Shown here: positions 1 through 5,619 of the stretch, in pieces
Layout of the letters: each line of letters opens with the position of its first letter
How positions within the stretch are numbered: the first letter of the stretch is position 1
Assembly (NCBI GenBank): GCA_947470165.1
Contig: CANISN010000051.1
Location: forward strand, 1-9,062
Direction: 5' to 3'
From: Burkholderiaceae bacterium
GTDB lineage: Bacteria > Pseudomonadota > Gammaproteobacteria > Burkholderiales > Burkholderiaceae
DNA length: 9,062 nt
Made by a program: the position numbers and the translations under genes
Notes under the pieces: generated by a model
The model's database searches: none
What the model was told of the DNA's origin: nothing
Seen by the model: only the letters and a program-made list of their open reading frames with translations

Positions 1-2
1 CC

Positions 3-311
3 TGGGCGAAGACCTCAGTCTTAACTTATCAAATGATTGCAGAAAAGCCAGTGGTTGGAGATTTGCCGCAACTCAAGATGCCAGTACTCTTAGTCATTGG
101 TCAAAAGGATAGAACTGTCTTTGGCCGTCGCTTTGCACCACCTGAGGCTGTCAAGTCTTTAGGTAACTTTCCTGAGTTGGGCCGTAAAGCTGCACAGGCA
201 ATTCCTAATGCTAAATTAGTTCCTTTAGATAATGTTGGTCATATCCCGCATATCGAGGTACCGGATATCTTTATTCGAACGGTGGTGGATTTTTTAAACG
301 CTAAATCTTAA
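3..311 (+). CDS. alpha/beta fold hydrolase, C-terminal part (5' end outside window)
   Basis: The reading frame is open to the left edge of the window, with coding-like residues (WAKTSVLTYQ) before the first internal ATG at 33, so this is the last ~102 residues of a longer gene and not a short ORF. The visible part is the cap/C-terminal half of an alpha/beta hydrolase. After a beta-strand comes GQKDRT, which should hold the acid residue of the catalytic triad, and near the end is DNVGHIPHIE, which should hold the catalytic histidine. The nucleophile elbow (GxSxG) must lie upstream and cannot be checked. The family covers esterases, lipases and C-C hydrolases, so the substrate cannot be given. 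No signal peptide can be assessed. A strong hairpin starts 7 nt after the stop codon. Confidence 0.8.
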   Translation, partial: WAKTSVLTYQMIAEKPVVGDLPQLKMPVLLVIGQKDRTVFGRRFAPPEAVKSLGNFPELGRKAAQAIPNAKLVPLDNVGHIPHIEVPDIFIRTVVDFLNAKS

Positions 312-318
312 AGCGTAC

Positions 319-346
319 GAGATGTAATGCTACGGCAATACATCTC
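319..346 (+). other. stem-loop with UACG tetraloop after hydrolase gene
   Basis: The arms GAGATGTA (319-326) and TACATCTC (339-346) pair perfectly over 8 bp. Inside them an A/A mismatch is followed by a further TGC/GCA 3-bp stem closed by C(UACG)G, a UNCG-type tetraloop known to be exceptionally stable in RNA. No run of T follows on either strand, so it is not a textbook Rho-independent terminator. It lies 7 nt after the hydrolase stop and about 100 nt before the next gene, so it may protect the 3' end of the upstream mRNA or mark a processed terminus. Confidence 0.6.
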
Positions 347-410
347 AACTTACCCGGCCATTACGGTAGGCACACTTTAGGATAAATAAAAGACCCTTCT
401 GAAGAATTGT

Positions 411-439
411 TTTTCAGCTCCAGATTGACCTGCTATAAA
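411..439 (+). promoter_or_regulatory. candidate promoter, possibly giving a leaderless transcript
   Basis: TATAAA (434-439, inside TATAAAAT) is a good -10 match and ends 8 nt before the ATG at 448. The hexamer 17 bp upstream (TTTTCA, 411-416) is a weak -35. Transcription would start at about 446-448, so the mRNA would have almost no leader. This fits the absence of a Shine-Dalgarno sequence in front of the small ORF. A -10-like motif in AT-rich spacer can arise by chance, so confidence is limited. Confidence 0.35.
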
Positions 440-447
440 ATTACTCC

Positions 448-606
448 ATGTATATGTTTCTGCCTTTCCTGACAGCCTTTATCGGTCTTGTCCTCGTTTG
501 GTTTGAGAAACGGCTGGCGGGTTTAGTAATGCTTGCTGTCACCGCGGGTATTTTAATGTTCTGGTTTCAGATTCATGCGACTACCCATCTTAAGATCAGC
601 TTGTAA
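448..606 (+). CDS. 52-aa two-helix membrane microprotein, DUF5993-like
   Basis: A 52-codon frame begins at ATG 448 (a second in-frame ATG lies at 454) and ends with TAA at 604-606. It encodes two hydrophobic segments (about residues 4-18 and 23-40) joined by a short charged turn (E20, K21, R22) and followed by a polar tail containing HATTH. From memory, small proteins of this layout annotated DUF5993 sit next to dsbB in many proteobacteria, and the gene here is 16 nt upstream of dsbB. Function is unknown. It could be an accessory subunit of the DsbB variant in the inner membrane, but it has no cysteine and so cannot itself take part in thiol exchange. There is no clear ribosome binding site, and translation may be leaderless. 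The hydrophobic pattern and neighbour support a real gene. Confidence 0.7.
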   Translation: MYMFLPFLTAFIGLVLVWFEKRLAGLVMLAVTAGILMFWFQIHATTHLKISL

Positions 607-622
607 GGAAATGTGAGTCAAT

Positions 623-1186
623 TTGAGTAAGCAGGCTTTTCCTCCCTTAGCCGCACTAGGTAATCAACTGGCTTTAATCGCAATCATTGGCATGCTGTCT
701 TATGCCTTTGTGGATCAACTCTACTTTGGTGAATTACCTTGCCCGCTATGTTTAATGCAGCGCATGGGATTTGTCATTATTGGTTTTGCGCTGGTGCTCA
801 ATATTCGTTGTGGTGCACATTCAGCTCACTATGGTTGGGGCATCATTGGCGGCTTAGTGGGTATGATGGTTTCTTTGCGTCAAGTACTCTTGCATGTGTT
901 ACCAGGTGACAAAGGATTTGGGGCTACTTTTCTAGAATTTCATTTCTATACATGGGCTTTTGTTGGCTATGTCGGTTTGATTGCTGGCTTGGCTATTTTA
1001 TTGATGTTGCCTAATCGTGATGTACGTTCACGCTCACTGCTTGCAAATACATTGGTGATTTTATTCATCACCCTCGTTTTTGCTAATCTCACATCCACTC
1101 TGCTGGAGTGTGGGATTGGTCCTTGCGCCGATGATCCCGTTAAATATGAAGGATGGATTTGGTTGCGTACGCATTTTGGTTTTTAA
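623..1186 (+). CDS. dsbB: disulfide bond formation protein B (DsbB family, variant cysteine layout)
   Basis: This is an inner-membrane thiol oxidoreductase of 187 aa that should reoxidise DsbA and pass electrons to quinone. The first periplasmic loop carries the CxxC redox pair (C40-P-L-C43) in the context GELPCPLCLMQR, which is diagnostic for the family. Predicted membrane segments are about 12-31, 47-62, 71-91, 108-129 and 138-158. The loop between segments 3 and 4 has no cysteine. Instead, a second pair, C163 and C168 (LECGIGPC), lies after the fifth segment. With a cytoplasmic N-terminus, both pairs face the periplasm. Start: the in-frame ATG at 611 is followed at once by TGA, so TTG 623 is the first usable start; AAGGA at 605-609 is a rather distant ribosome site (13 nt). 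The gene is 16 nt downstream of the microprotein gene and 18 nt upstream of the receptor gene, suggesting an operon. Confidence 0.9.
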   Translation: MSKQAFPPLAALGNQLALIAIIGMLSYAFVDQLYFGELPCPLCLMQRMGFVIIGFALVLNIRCGAHSAHYGWGIIGGLVGMMVSLRQVLLHVLPGDKGFGATFLEFHFYTWAFVGYVGLIAGLAILLMLPNRDVRSRSLLANTLVILFITLVFANLTSTLLECGIGPCADDPVKYEGWIWLRTHFGF

Positions 1187-1204
1187 TCTAGCGCCAGTGA
1201 TGCT

Positions 1205-2212
1205 ATGAAGATAAAATCAAAAGTGCTGCAGTCTTTGCTAATGCTTCTTGCTTGCCTCAGCATTCATATTGCTGCTCAAGCCCAAAGCCAAACCGCCAAG
1301 GCCAATAACACCTGGCCTAAACAAACTATCCGCATTGTGGTGACATTTACTCCTGGTGGGGCACCTGATATTTTGGCGCGCGTTCTTGCAGAGAGTTGGC
1401 AACAAAGTTTAGGTGTACCAATCCTTGTTGAAAACCGTCCTGGCTATGGTGGCAATATTGGTGCTGACCTAGTAGCTAAGAGCGATCCCGATGGCTACAC
1501 CTTATTAATCGGTACGGTAGGTATTCATGCGATCAATGGCGCTCTATATGACAAGATGCCCTTTCATCCGATTAATGATTTCACGCCCATTAGTTTTTTA
1601 GCAAGCACGCCTAATGTGTTGGTAGTGAACAAGATGTTGGGTGCAACGAACCTCTCTGAACTCACCGACTTAGCCAAAGCAAAGCCGCATGAACTCACCT
1701 TTGGTTCATCTGGTGTTGGTACTTCTTTGCATATGTCGGGTGAGTTATTTAAGGATATGACGGGTGTGCAGATTCGGCATATCCCCTATAAGGGTAGAGC
1801 ACAATCTTTGCCTGATCTGATAAGTGGCCGCATTTCCATGCTCTTTGATAATCTGTCTTCATCCTTGCCGCTGATTAAAGCTGGAGAAGTCCAGGCTTTG
1901 GCAGTCACTACTCTAAAGCGTTCTCCAGTAGCTCCAGAGATTCCGACAATGGCCGAGCAAGGTTTGCCTGGATTTGAGGCAACATCATGGTTCTCACTCA
2001 TGGCGCCAGCCAATCTGCCGCCAGCCCTTCAACAGCGCTTCAATACCCTGACTCGCCAAACCCTCAATCAAGCTGATGTGAGGAACAAGCTGTTAGCAAG
2101 CGGTCTTGATCCTGCGCCAGGAAGCCCCCAGGAACTCTCTAAGTTAATTCAAGTTGAGACGAATAAATGGGGTAGGGTGATCTACAAATCAGGTGCCAAA
2201 TTAGAGCAATAG
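1205..2212 (+). CDS. Bug/TctC-family periplasmic solute-binding protein
   Basis: At 335 aa this has the usual size for a tripartite tricarboxylate receptor of the Bug family. Residues 1-26 form a signal peptide with a basic start, a hydrophobic core and an AQA cleavage site. The mature part shows family signatures: TIRIVVTFTPGGAPDILAR near the start, then VENRPGYGGNIGA, and DPDGYTLLIGT around residue 100. Bug proteins bind carboxylates or other small organic ligands through main-chain contacts, so the ligand cannot be read from sequence. No TctA/TctB membrane subunits are nearby, so it is an orphan receptor, as is common in Burkholderiales. An alternative lipobox (LLAC, C17) lies in the signal core, but AQA is the more likely processing site. 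There is no strong Shine-Dalgarno before ATG 1205; translation may be coupled to dsbB, 18 nt upstream. Confidence 0.92.
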   Translation: MKIKSKVLQSLLMLLACLSIHIAAQAQSQTAKANNTWPKQTIRIVVTFTPGGAPDILARVLAESWQQSLGVPILVENRPGYGGNIGADLVAKSDPDGYTLLIGTVGIHAINGALYDKMPFHPINDFTPISFLASTPNVLVVNKMLGATNLSELTDLAKAKPHELTFGSSGVGTSLHMSGELFKDMTGVQIRHIPYKGRAQSLPDLISGRISMLFDNLSSSLPLIKAGEVQALAVTTLKRSPVAPEIPTMAEQGLPGFEATSWFSLMAPANLPPALQQRFNTLTRQTLNQADVRNKLLASGLDPAPGSPQELSKLIQVETNKWGRVIYKSGAKLEQ

Positions 2213-2245
2213 TCTCTTTTTGGTACAGGAATCAATGCGTAAGGA

Positions 2246-2274
2246 TTGCAGCAACACTAGAAATAGTATATATT
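2246..2274 (+). promoter_or_regulatory. candidate promoter of the toxin-antitoxin pair
   Basis: TTGCAG (2246-2251) and TATATT (2269-2274) are separated by 17 bp. The -10 matches five of six consensus bases, while the -35 matches only its first three. The predicted start, at about 2281, would leave a leader of roughly 20 nt carrying the GAGG ribosome site. The -10 lies inside a perfect inverted repeat, the arrangement expected for an autorepressed operon. Confidence 0.45.
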
Positions 2275-2284
2275 TTATATATAC
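2266..2284. promoter_or_regulatory. inverted-repeat operator candidate (8-bp arms)
   Basis: GTATATAT (2266-2273) and ATATATAC (2277-2284) are perfect inverted repeats around a 3-nt TTT centre. The element covers the -10 of the candidate promoter and ends 19 nt before the antitoxin start. Antitoxins of type II modules usually bind palindromes of this kind and repress their own operon, the toxin often acting as co-repressor. The arms are mostly alternating A and T, so chance is not excluded; the outer G/C pair adds some specificity. Confidence 0.55.
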
Positions 2285-2292
2285 AAAATACT

Positions 2293-2296
2293 GAGG
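2293..2296 (+). promoter_or_regulatory. Shine-Dalgarno GAGG that favours the second ATG of the antitoxin
   Basis: GAGG lies 7 nt from the ATG at 2304 but only 4 nt from the ATG at 2301. The usual 5-9 nt spacing favours 2304 as the main start. The two choices differ by one Met residue. Confidence 0.5.
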
Positions 2297-2303
2297 TGAA
2301 ATG

Positions 2304-2582
2304 ATGAAAGCTTCAAACGAAAACTTGTTGGTGAAATTTCGTTCTAAGGACACCCAATTTGGCGTGACTCGAACAACGGTAAAGGCAATTGCTAGAGAAC
2401 TAGACGTAAATGAAACACAGGTTATCCACATGGCCTTGTCAAAGTTCGCCACTGATGTTTTACCCTCTTATGCCCCTGATGATGGTCCGTTGACAGCAAA
2501 ACAAGTCTTGGCATTACGCAAGGACGCAGCCAAGCATTTACCAAAAGGCAAATTGCTTTCACGCGACATATTGTTTGCGTGA
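2304..2582 (+). CDS. antitoxin of type II toxin-antitoxin module, probably ribbon-helix-helix
   Basis: A 92-aa protein lies directly upstream of, and overlaps by 4 nt (GTGA), a MazF/PemK-like toxin, the standard antitoxin-toxin order. The N-terminal half can be read as a short beta-strand (LLVKFRSK, 8-15), a helix (RTTVKAIARELDV, 23-35) and a second helix starting NETQVIHMALSKFA (36-49). This resembles a ribbon-helix-helix DNA-binding fold. The C-terminal half (about 55-92, with LTAKQVLALRKDAAKHLPKG) is polar and is probably the toxin-binding tail. It should neutralise the toxin and repress its own promoter through the inverted repeat just upstream. I do not recognise a named antitoxin family, so the role rests mainly on gene context and fold pattern. 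Confidence 0.7.
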   Translation: MKASNENLLVKFRSKDTQFGVTRTTVKAIARELDVNETQVIHMALSKFATDVLPSYAPDDGPLTAKQVLALRKDAAKHLPKGKLLSRDILFA

Positions 2583-2992
2583 GTCAGACTTGGGCACTAC
2601 CTGCACCTGGCGATATCGTTTGGTTCCTATTTCCTGAAGTTCCCAATATTGAACCGGGACCGAAACCCAGGCCAGCTATCGTTCTCAGAGTGGAGTTGCG
2701 TGATGATGGTGGTCAAGTGAGCGTGGTGTATGGCACATCTCGGAATCTGACTCGCATAAAAGGTGGTGAGGTGGCAATCACCAAGACCAAGAATACTTCC
2801 GCTTATGCGCTGGCTGGACTAGCCTACGATACAAAGTTTGATTTTAAGGTAATTGTCGATCTGCCATGGTCTGACCGCTATTTTAAAGTGCCAGCTAGAG
2901 CGCCGCTTGGAAACACGCCCAAATTGGGGACTTTGCATGCAACAATTCTTCGCGCAGTTGAAGCTGCCTATCGTGCAGCGTCAATGCGATAG
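2579..2992 (+). CDS. MazF/PemK-family toxin (probable endoribonuclease)
   Basis: This 137-aa protein begins at GTG 2579 and overlaps the antitoxin stop by 4 nt, implying translational coupling. Its start, PAPGDIVWFLFPE (8-20), followed by KPRPAIVLRV (29-38), is the MazF/PemK beta-barrel signature. R31 and T53 (in YGTSR) sit where the catalytic Arg and Thr of MazF nucleases are expected. A later block, TKFDF (85-89), then LPW, and finally KLGTLH (115-120) before a C-terminal helix, resembles a sub-family I recall from alpha- and betaproteobacteria. That sub-family has an extended acidic/proline insert after strand 1 (VPNIEPGPKP) and is longer than the ~110 aa of classical MazF. The expected activity is sequence-specific mRNA cleavage in the cytoplasm; its specificity cannot be predicted. 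There is no visible terminator behind it. Confidence 0.78.
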   Translation: MSQTWALPAPGDIVWFLFPEVPNIEPGPKPRPAIVLRVELRDDGGQVSVVYGTSRNLTRIKGGEVAITKTKNTSAYALAGLAYDTKFDFKVIVDLPWSDRYFKVPARAPLGNTPKLGTLHATILRAVEAAYRAASMR

Positions 2993-3183
2993 CATCACCA
3001 CTCCAAGCAAGATTAATGGCCAAAGCAAGCATAGACTACTGAAATAGAAACTTGGCAGCTACTCCTGATTTGACCATAATCCACCACGGCTTACGGATTG
3101 ACTAAATATTTCTATAAATACTGAATTCCTGTCAGCCTGGATTTGAATGAAGCGTTAAAGGTAATAGAAGGCGACCAATTAAT

Positions 3184-3187
3184 GGAG
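3184..3187 (+). promoter_or_regulatory. Shine-Dalgarno GGAG fixing the start at 3194
   Basis: GGAG ends 6 nt before ATG 3194, an ideal spacing. In-frame upstream starts (TTG 3143, ATG 3182) lack such a site and would put a polar stretch in front of the signal peptide, so 3194 is preferred. Confidence 0.7.
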
Positions 3188-3193
3188 TCCACT

Positions 3194-3688
3194 ATGAAAA
3201 CAAGTCAAAAGCACTTTAAATTCGTTCTAACTCTACTGGCTACAGCAAGCTTATGTATGCTAGCCCCCATGACAGCCCAAGCAGCTAATGTTGGCTGGGC
3301 GGTCTCTGTTGGTGGTGGCCATGGTGGTGGCCATGGCGGAGGCTACGGCGGGGGTTGGCGTCCAGCAGTTTACGGCGCAGGATGGGGCGGCAACTGGGGT
3401 CCAGCTTGGAGGAGTGCTTACTATGGTCCTGGCTATGGTTACCCTTATGCAGCTGCTTACTATTCTCCACCAGTGGTGTATACAGCGCCTCCAGTAATGA
3501 CGTATGCCGCACCACAGCAACCCATGGTGCTGGCATCGCAACCACAGCCCGCTGTTTGGTATTACTGCGAGACAAGTGGTCAATATTTCCCTTACGTACA
3601 AAGTTGCGCATCGGGTTGGCAAACTCAGCCAGCAATACCGCCATCCAGTTCATCTGGTAATGCAGTACCTCGGCGTACCCAGAATTAA
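3194..3688 (+). CDS. secreted Gly/Tyr/Pro-rich protein with GGG(H/Y/W) repeats
   Basis: With the start at 3194 the product is 164 aa. Residues 1-30 are a clear Sec signal peptide ending in AQA. The mature protein opens with four GGGX repeats (residues 40-55: GGGH, GGGH, GGGY, GGGW), followed by a Gly/Tyr/Trp-rich part with many YG and GW steps (56-90) and a Pro/Tyr/Val/Gln-rich linker (91-121). A compact terminal motif follows, WYYC-x12-C-x2-GW (C125 and C138), in which the two cysteines could form a disulfide in the periplasm. Similar terminal motifs occur in many uncharacterised envelope proteins of proteobacteria; I know no established function. The early histidines might bind metal, but that is speculation. 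A glycine-zipper lipoprotein gene follows 47 nt downstream with no terminator between, so the two may be co-transcribed. Confidence 0.8.
   Translation: MKTSQKHFKFVLTLLATASLCMLAPMTAQAANVGWAVSVGGGHGGGHGGGYGGGWRPAVYGAGWGGNWGPAWRSAYYGPGYGYPYAAAYYSPPVVYTAPPVMTYAAPQQPMVLASQPQPAVWYYCETSGQYFPYVQSCASGWQTQPAIPPSSSSGNAVPRRTQN
3311..3346 (+). repeat. 12-bp tandem repeat encoding GGGX units
   Basis: Two exact copies of GGTGGTGGCCAT (3311-3322, 3323-3334) are followed by a diverged copy, GGCGGAGGCTAC (3335-3346), in phase with the reading frame. The exact copies suggest recent duplication and possible copy-number variation without frameshift. Confidence 0.75.
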
Positions 3689-3724
3689 TGAAGTAAATAA
3701 AATCGAAGATAAAAAGATAGATTG

Positions 3725-3729
3725 AAGGA
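3725..3729 (+). promoter_or_regulatory. Shine-Dalgarno AAGGA fixing the start at 3736
   Basis: AAGGA lies 6 nt before ATG 3736. An in-frame TTG at 3730 directly abuts the site and cannot use it, so the lipoprotein starts at 3736 and its signal peptide begins MKRTV. Confidence 0.7.
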
Positions 3730-3735
3730 TTGAAT

Positions 3736-4215
3736 ATGAAACGTACTGTAATAACTCTAATTGCAATCAGCTCATTAGCTGCTTGTGTCTCTGCGCCGAC
3801 TGGTCCAACTATTGCCATCATGCCGCGTGAAGGTAAACCTTTTGAGGTGTTTCAGCAGGAAGATCAGCAATGCCGCGAGTTTGCAGCAAATGCCATCAAA
3901 GATACGAGTAATGCCGCATTAAAAGAGGGTGCGACTAGCGCAGCCATTGGTGCTGCCTTAGGCGCTGCAGCTGGAGCAGTGATTCAAGGTGGTAGTGGTC
4001 CCAATGTCGGAACTGGTGCTGGTATTGGTCTATTGGGTGGGGCTGCAATGGGTGCCATGAACTCTTCTGGCAAACAAAGTCAGGGTCAAACTCAGTACAA
4101 CATTGCTTATCAACAATGTATGTACTCCAAGGGCAATCAAGTGCCTAGCTATCCAACGCAAAGAGGTAATCCAAATTACGCTCCACCCAATAGTGGCTTT
4201 AAACCTATCCAATAA
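3736..4215 (+). CDS. glycine-zipper lipoprotein
   Basis: The product is 159 aa. Residues 1-17 are a lipoprotein signal with a basic start and lipobox SLAAC, giving acylated C17. The next residue is Val and not Asp, so outer-membrane sorting is expected. A central glycine zipper (about 69-108) contains two hydrophobic stretches rich in small residues, AAIGAALGAAAGAVI and GTGAGIGLLGGAAMGAM, separated by a polar GGSGPN turn; such a hairpin can insert into or span a membrane. Cysteines C46 (EDQQCREFA) and C128 (AYQQCMYSKGNQVP) flank the zipper and may form a disulfide. The tail is Pro/Asn/Gln rich. Related glycine-zipper proteins are widespread in proteobacterial envelopes and mostly without known function. 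The gene meets the convergent MATE gene with only 9 bp between stop codons. Confidence 0.85.
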   Translation: MKRTVITLIAISSLAACVSAPTGPTIAIMPREGKPFEVFQQEDQQCREFAANAIKDTSNAALKEGATSAAIGAALGAAAGAVIQGGSGPNVGTGAGIGLLGGAAMGAMNSSGKQSQGQTQYNIAYQQCMYSKGNQVPSYPTQRGNPNYAPPNSGFKPIQ

Positions 4216-4224
4216 GTCAGCTAG

Positions 4225-5616
4225 TTAAACCTCAACAGGCGGATGCGTTCTCTCAAATCGCGCCGCTGTTCTTCTAAAGAGATAGAGCAGTAAGAGTGCA
4301 GCTAAGCCTAAGCTAATACTATTTGCCGCCCAAAAACCATTTGTACCCTGTAAAAATTCTGGGGTATTACCAAATACATTAAAGCCCATTAAATAACCTC
4401 CACCCAGACCTACACCCCATAGTGAGACTGCGTAAATCAGCATCGGCCAAAAGGCGATTCGGTAGGCCCGCAAAATAAATGCCGCAGTCACTTGCAGTGC
4501 ATCAAAGACTTGGTAGAAAGCAATAAACAAAAAGAGTGGAATAGAAAACACTTTCACTTCATCAGGCGGATCGTAAAGATCTAGTAGCTGTACTCTAAAG
4601 ATCCATACCGCTATACCAATCCCAACACATAATGCCGTGGTGAAGAAGACTGATGACCAGCCAATTTCTTCTGCACGCTCTTGTTGGTTAGCGCCGATGG
4701 ATTGAGAGACTAAAGTCATCGTTGCAATGGATAGGGATAAAGGAACCATATAAATCACAGTTCCGATATTGGCGATAATTTGATGGCCTGCTAAAGCAGT
4801 AGTGCCTAGGCGTGCGATGAACAGCGACATGAAGGTAAAGGATGTGACTTCAATCAAATAGCTAAAGCCAATAGGTGCGCCTAATTTGAGGAGGGTCCAG
4901 ATCCGATGCCAGTCGGGCCAGCTAAAACGCACGAAGATCTTAAAAGGTTTATAGAAGCTATCAAACAGCACAAAACCAAGAGTAATGATGAGCCAGAACC
5001 AGCTAATGATGGCAGTCGCTACTGCGCAACCTGGCCCACCCATGCCCTCTATACCTAAACCACCGTAAATAAATAAAAGATTGAGTGGTAGCTTTAAACC
5101 TAGACCAATGAGTTGTACTACTGTAATGACGGTTGGTCTGGAGACGGCATTGTGCAAAGCCATTAAGACGCGCATCGCCATACTGGCGGGCAATCCTATT
5201 GCGAGGATCTGGAGATAGAGTCTAGCCTTGGTTTCAATCTCTGGAGATACTTGTGAGATTTGTAATAGATAATCGGCATTGAGCAAAATGATGCAGCCAA
5301 AAATAGTCAGACCCAGCGCTAGCCAAGTAGCTTGTCGAACTTCTTCACCAATATCACTAAAGCGTTTAGCGCCAAATAGCTGTCCAGCAATCGGCGCAAG
5401 GGCAGAGATCACGCCAGTGAGACCAACATAAATACTGATAAAAATAGCTGAAGCCATTGCCAGCGCGGCTAGATCATCGGCAGAGTAGCGCGCTGTCATG
5501 GCAGTATCTAAAACACCGAAGGTAATTACTGCTAGCTGACCAATGAGTAATGGGCCAGCTAGTTTTAAGAGTGAGGGAACGTCCTCGCGCAAACGCGATA
5601 ACTTAAAGTGCAACAC
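4225..5616 (-). CDS. MATE-family multidrug exporter, NorM-like
   Basis: This 463-aa, 12-helix inner-membrane antiporter expels cationic drugs or metabolites in exchange for Na+ or H+. Signatures include LDTAMTARYSADDLAALA in the first helix region, GMGGPGCAVATA near 191-202, and AGHQIIANIGTVIYMVPLS at 276-294. D37, E256 and D372 lie exactly one residue after D36, E255 and D371, the residues reported as the cation-binding triad of Vibrio cholerae NorM, so Na+-coupled transport is plausible. The start is GTG (TTG is the next codon), only 3 nt after the stop of the glycosyltransferase gene, with just a weak purine run as ribosome site; translational coupling is likely. The family also contains flippases of lipid-linked sugars in its wider superfamily, but this sequence is NorM-like. 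The drug specificity is unknown. Confidence 0.92.
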   Translation of the reverse strand: MLHFKLSRLREDVPSLLKLAGPLLIGQLAVITFGVLDTAMTARYSADDLAALAMASAIFISIYVGLTGVISALAPIAGQLFGAKRFSDIGEEVRQATWLALGLTIFGCIILLNADYLLQISQVSPEIETKARLYLQILAIGLPASMAMRVLMALHNAVSRPTVITVVQLIGLGLKLPLNLLFIYGGLGIEGMGGPGCAVATAIISWFWLIITLGFVLFDSFYKPFKIFVRFSWPDWHRIWTLLKLGAPIGFSYLIEVTSFTFMSLFIARLGTTALAGHQIIANIGTVIYMVPLSLSIATMTLVSQSIGANQQERAEEIGWSSVFFTTALCVGIGIAVWIFRVQLLDLYDPPDEVKVFSIPLFLFIAFYQVFDALQVTAAFILRAYRIAFWPMLIYAVSLWGVGLGGGYLMGFNVFGNTPEFLQGTNGFWAANSISLGLAALLLLYLFRRTAARFERTHPPVEV

Positions 5617-5619
5617 GAT

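Noticed and set aside
399..417. AT-rich hairpin CTGAAGAA/TTTTTCAG with a 3-nt loop
   Set aside because: One pair is only G-U in RNA and the stem is weak; it is not followed by a T-tract, so it does not qualify as a terminator.
2201..2452. Minus-strand frame across the toxin-antitoxin promoter and antitoxin
   Set aside because: It has no family resemblance, runs antisense to the antitoxin, and would end inside the Bug receptor gene. The plus-strand module with its overlap and ribosome site explains the region.
3098..3118. TTGACT followed by TATAAA upstream of the Gly-rich protein gene
   Set aside because: The spacer is only 9 bp, far below the 16-18 bp needed for a sigma-70 promoter. The TATAAA could still act as a -10, but no fitting -35 was found.
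3285..3821. Long minus-strand frame opposite the Gly-rich secreted protein gene
   Set aside because: Its product is rich in His, Ser and Arg as expected from the antisense of Gly/Pro/Tyr codons, has no ribosome site, and spans two well-supported plus-strand genes. It is a shadow frame.
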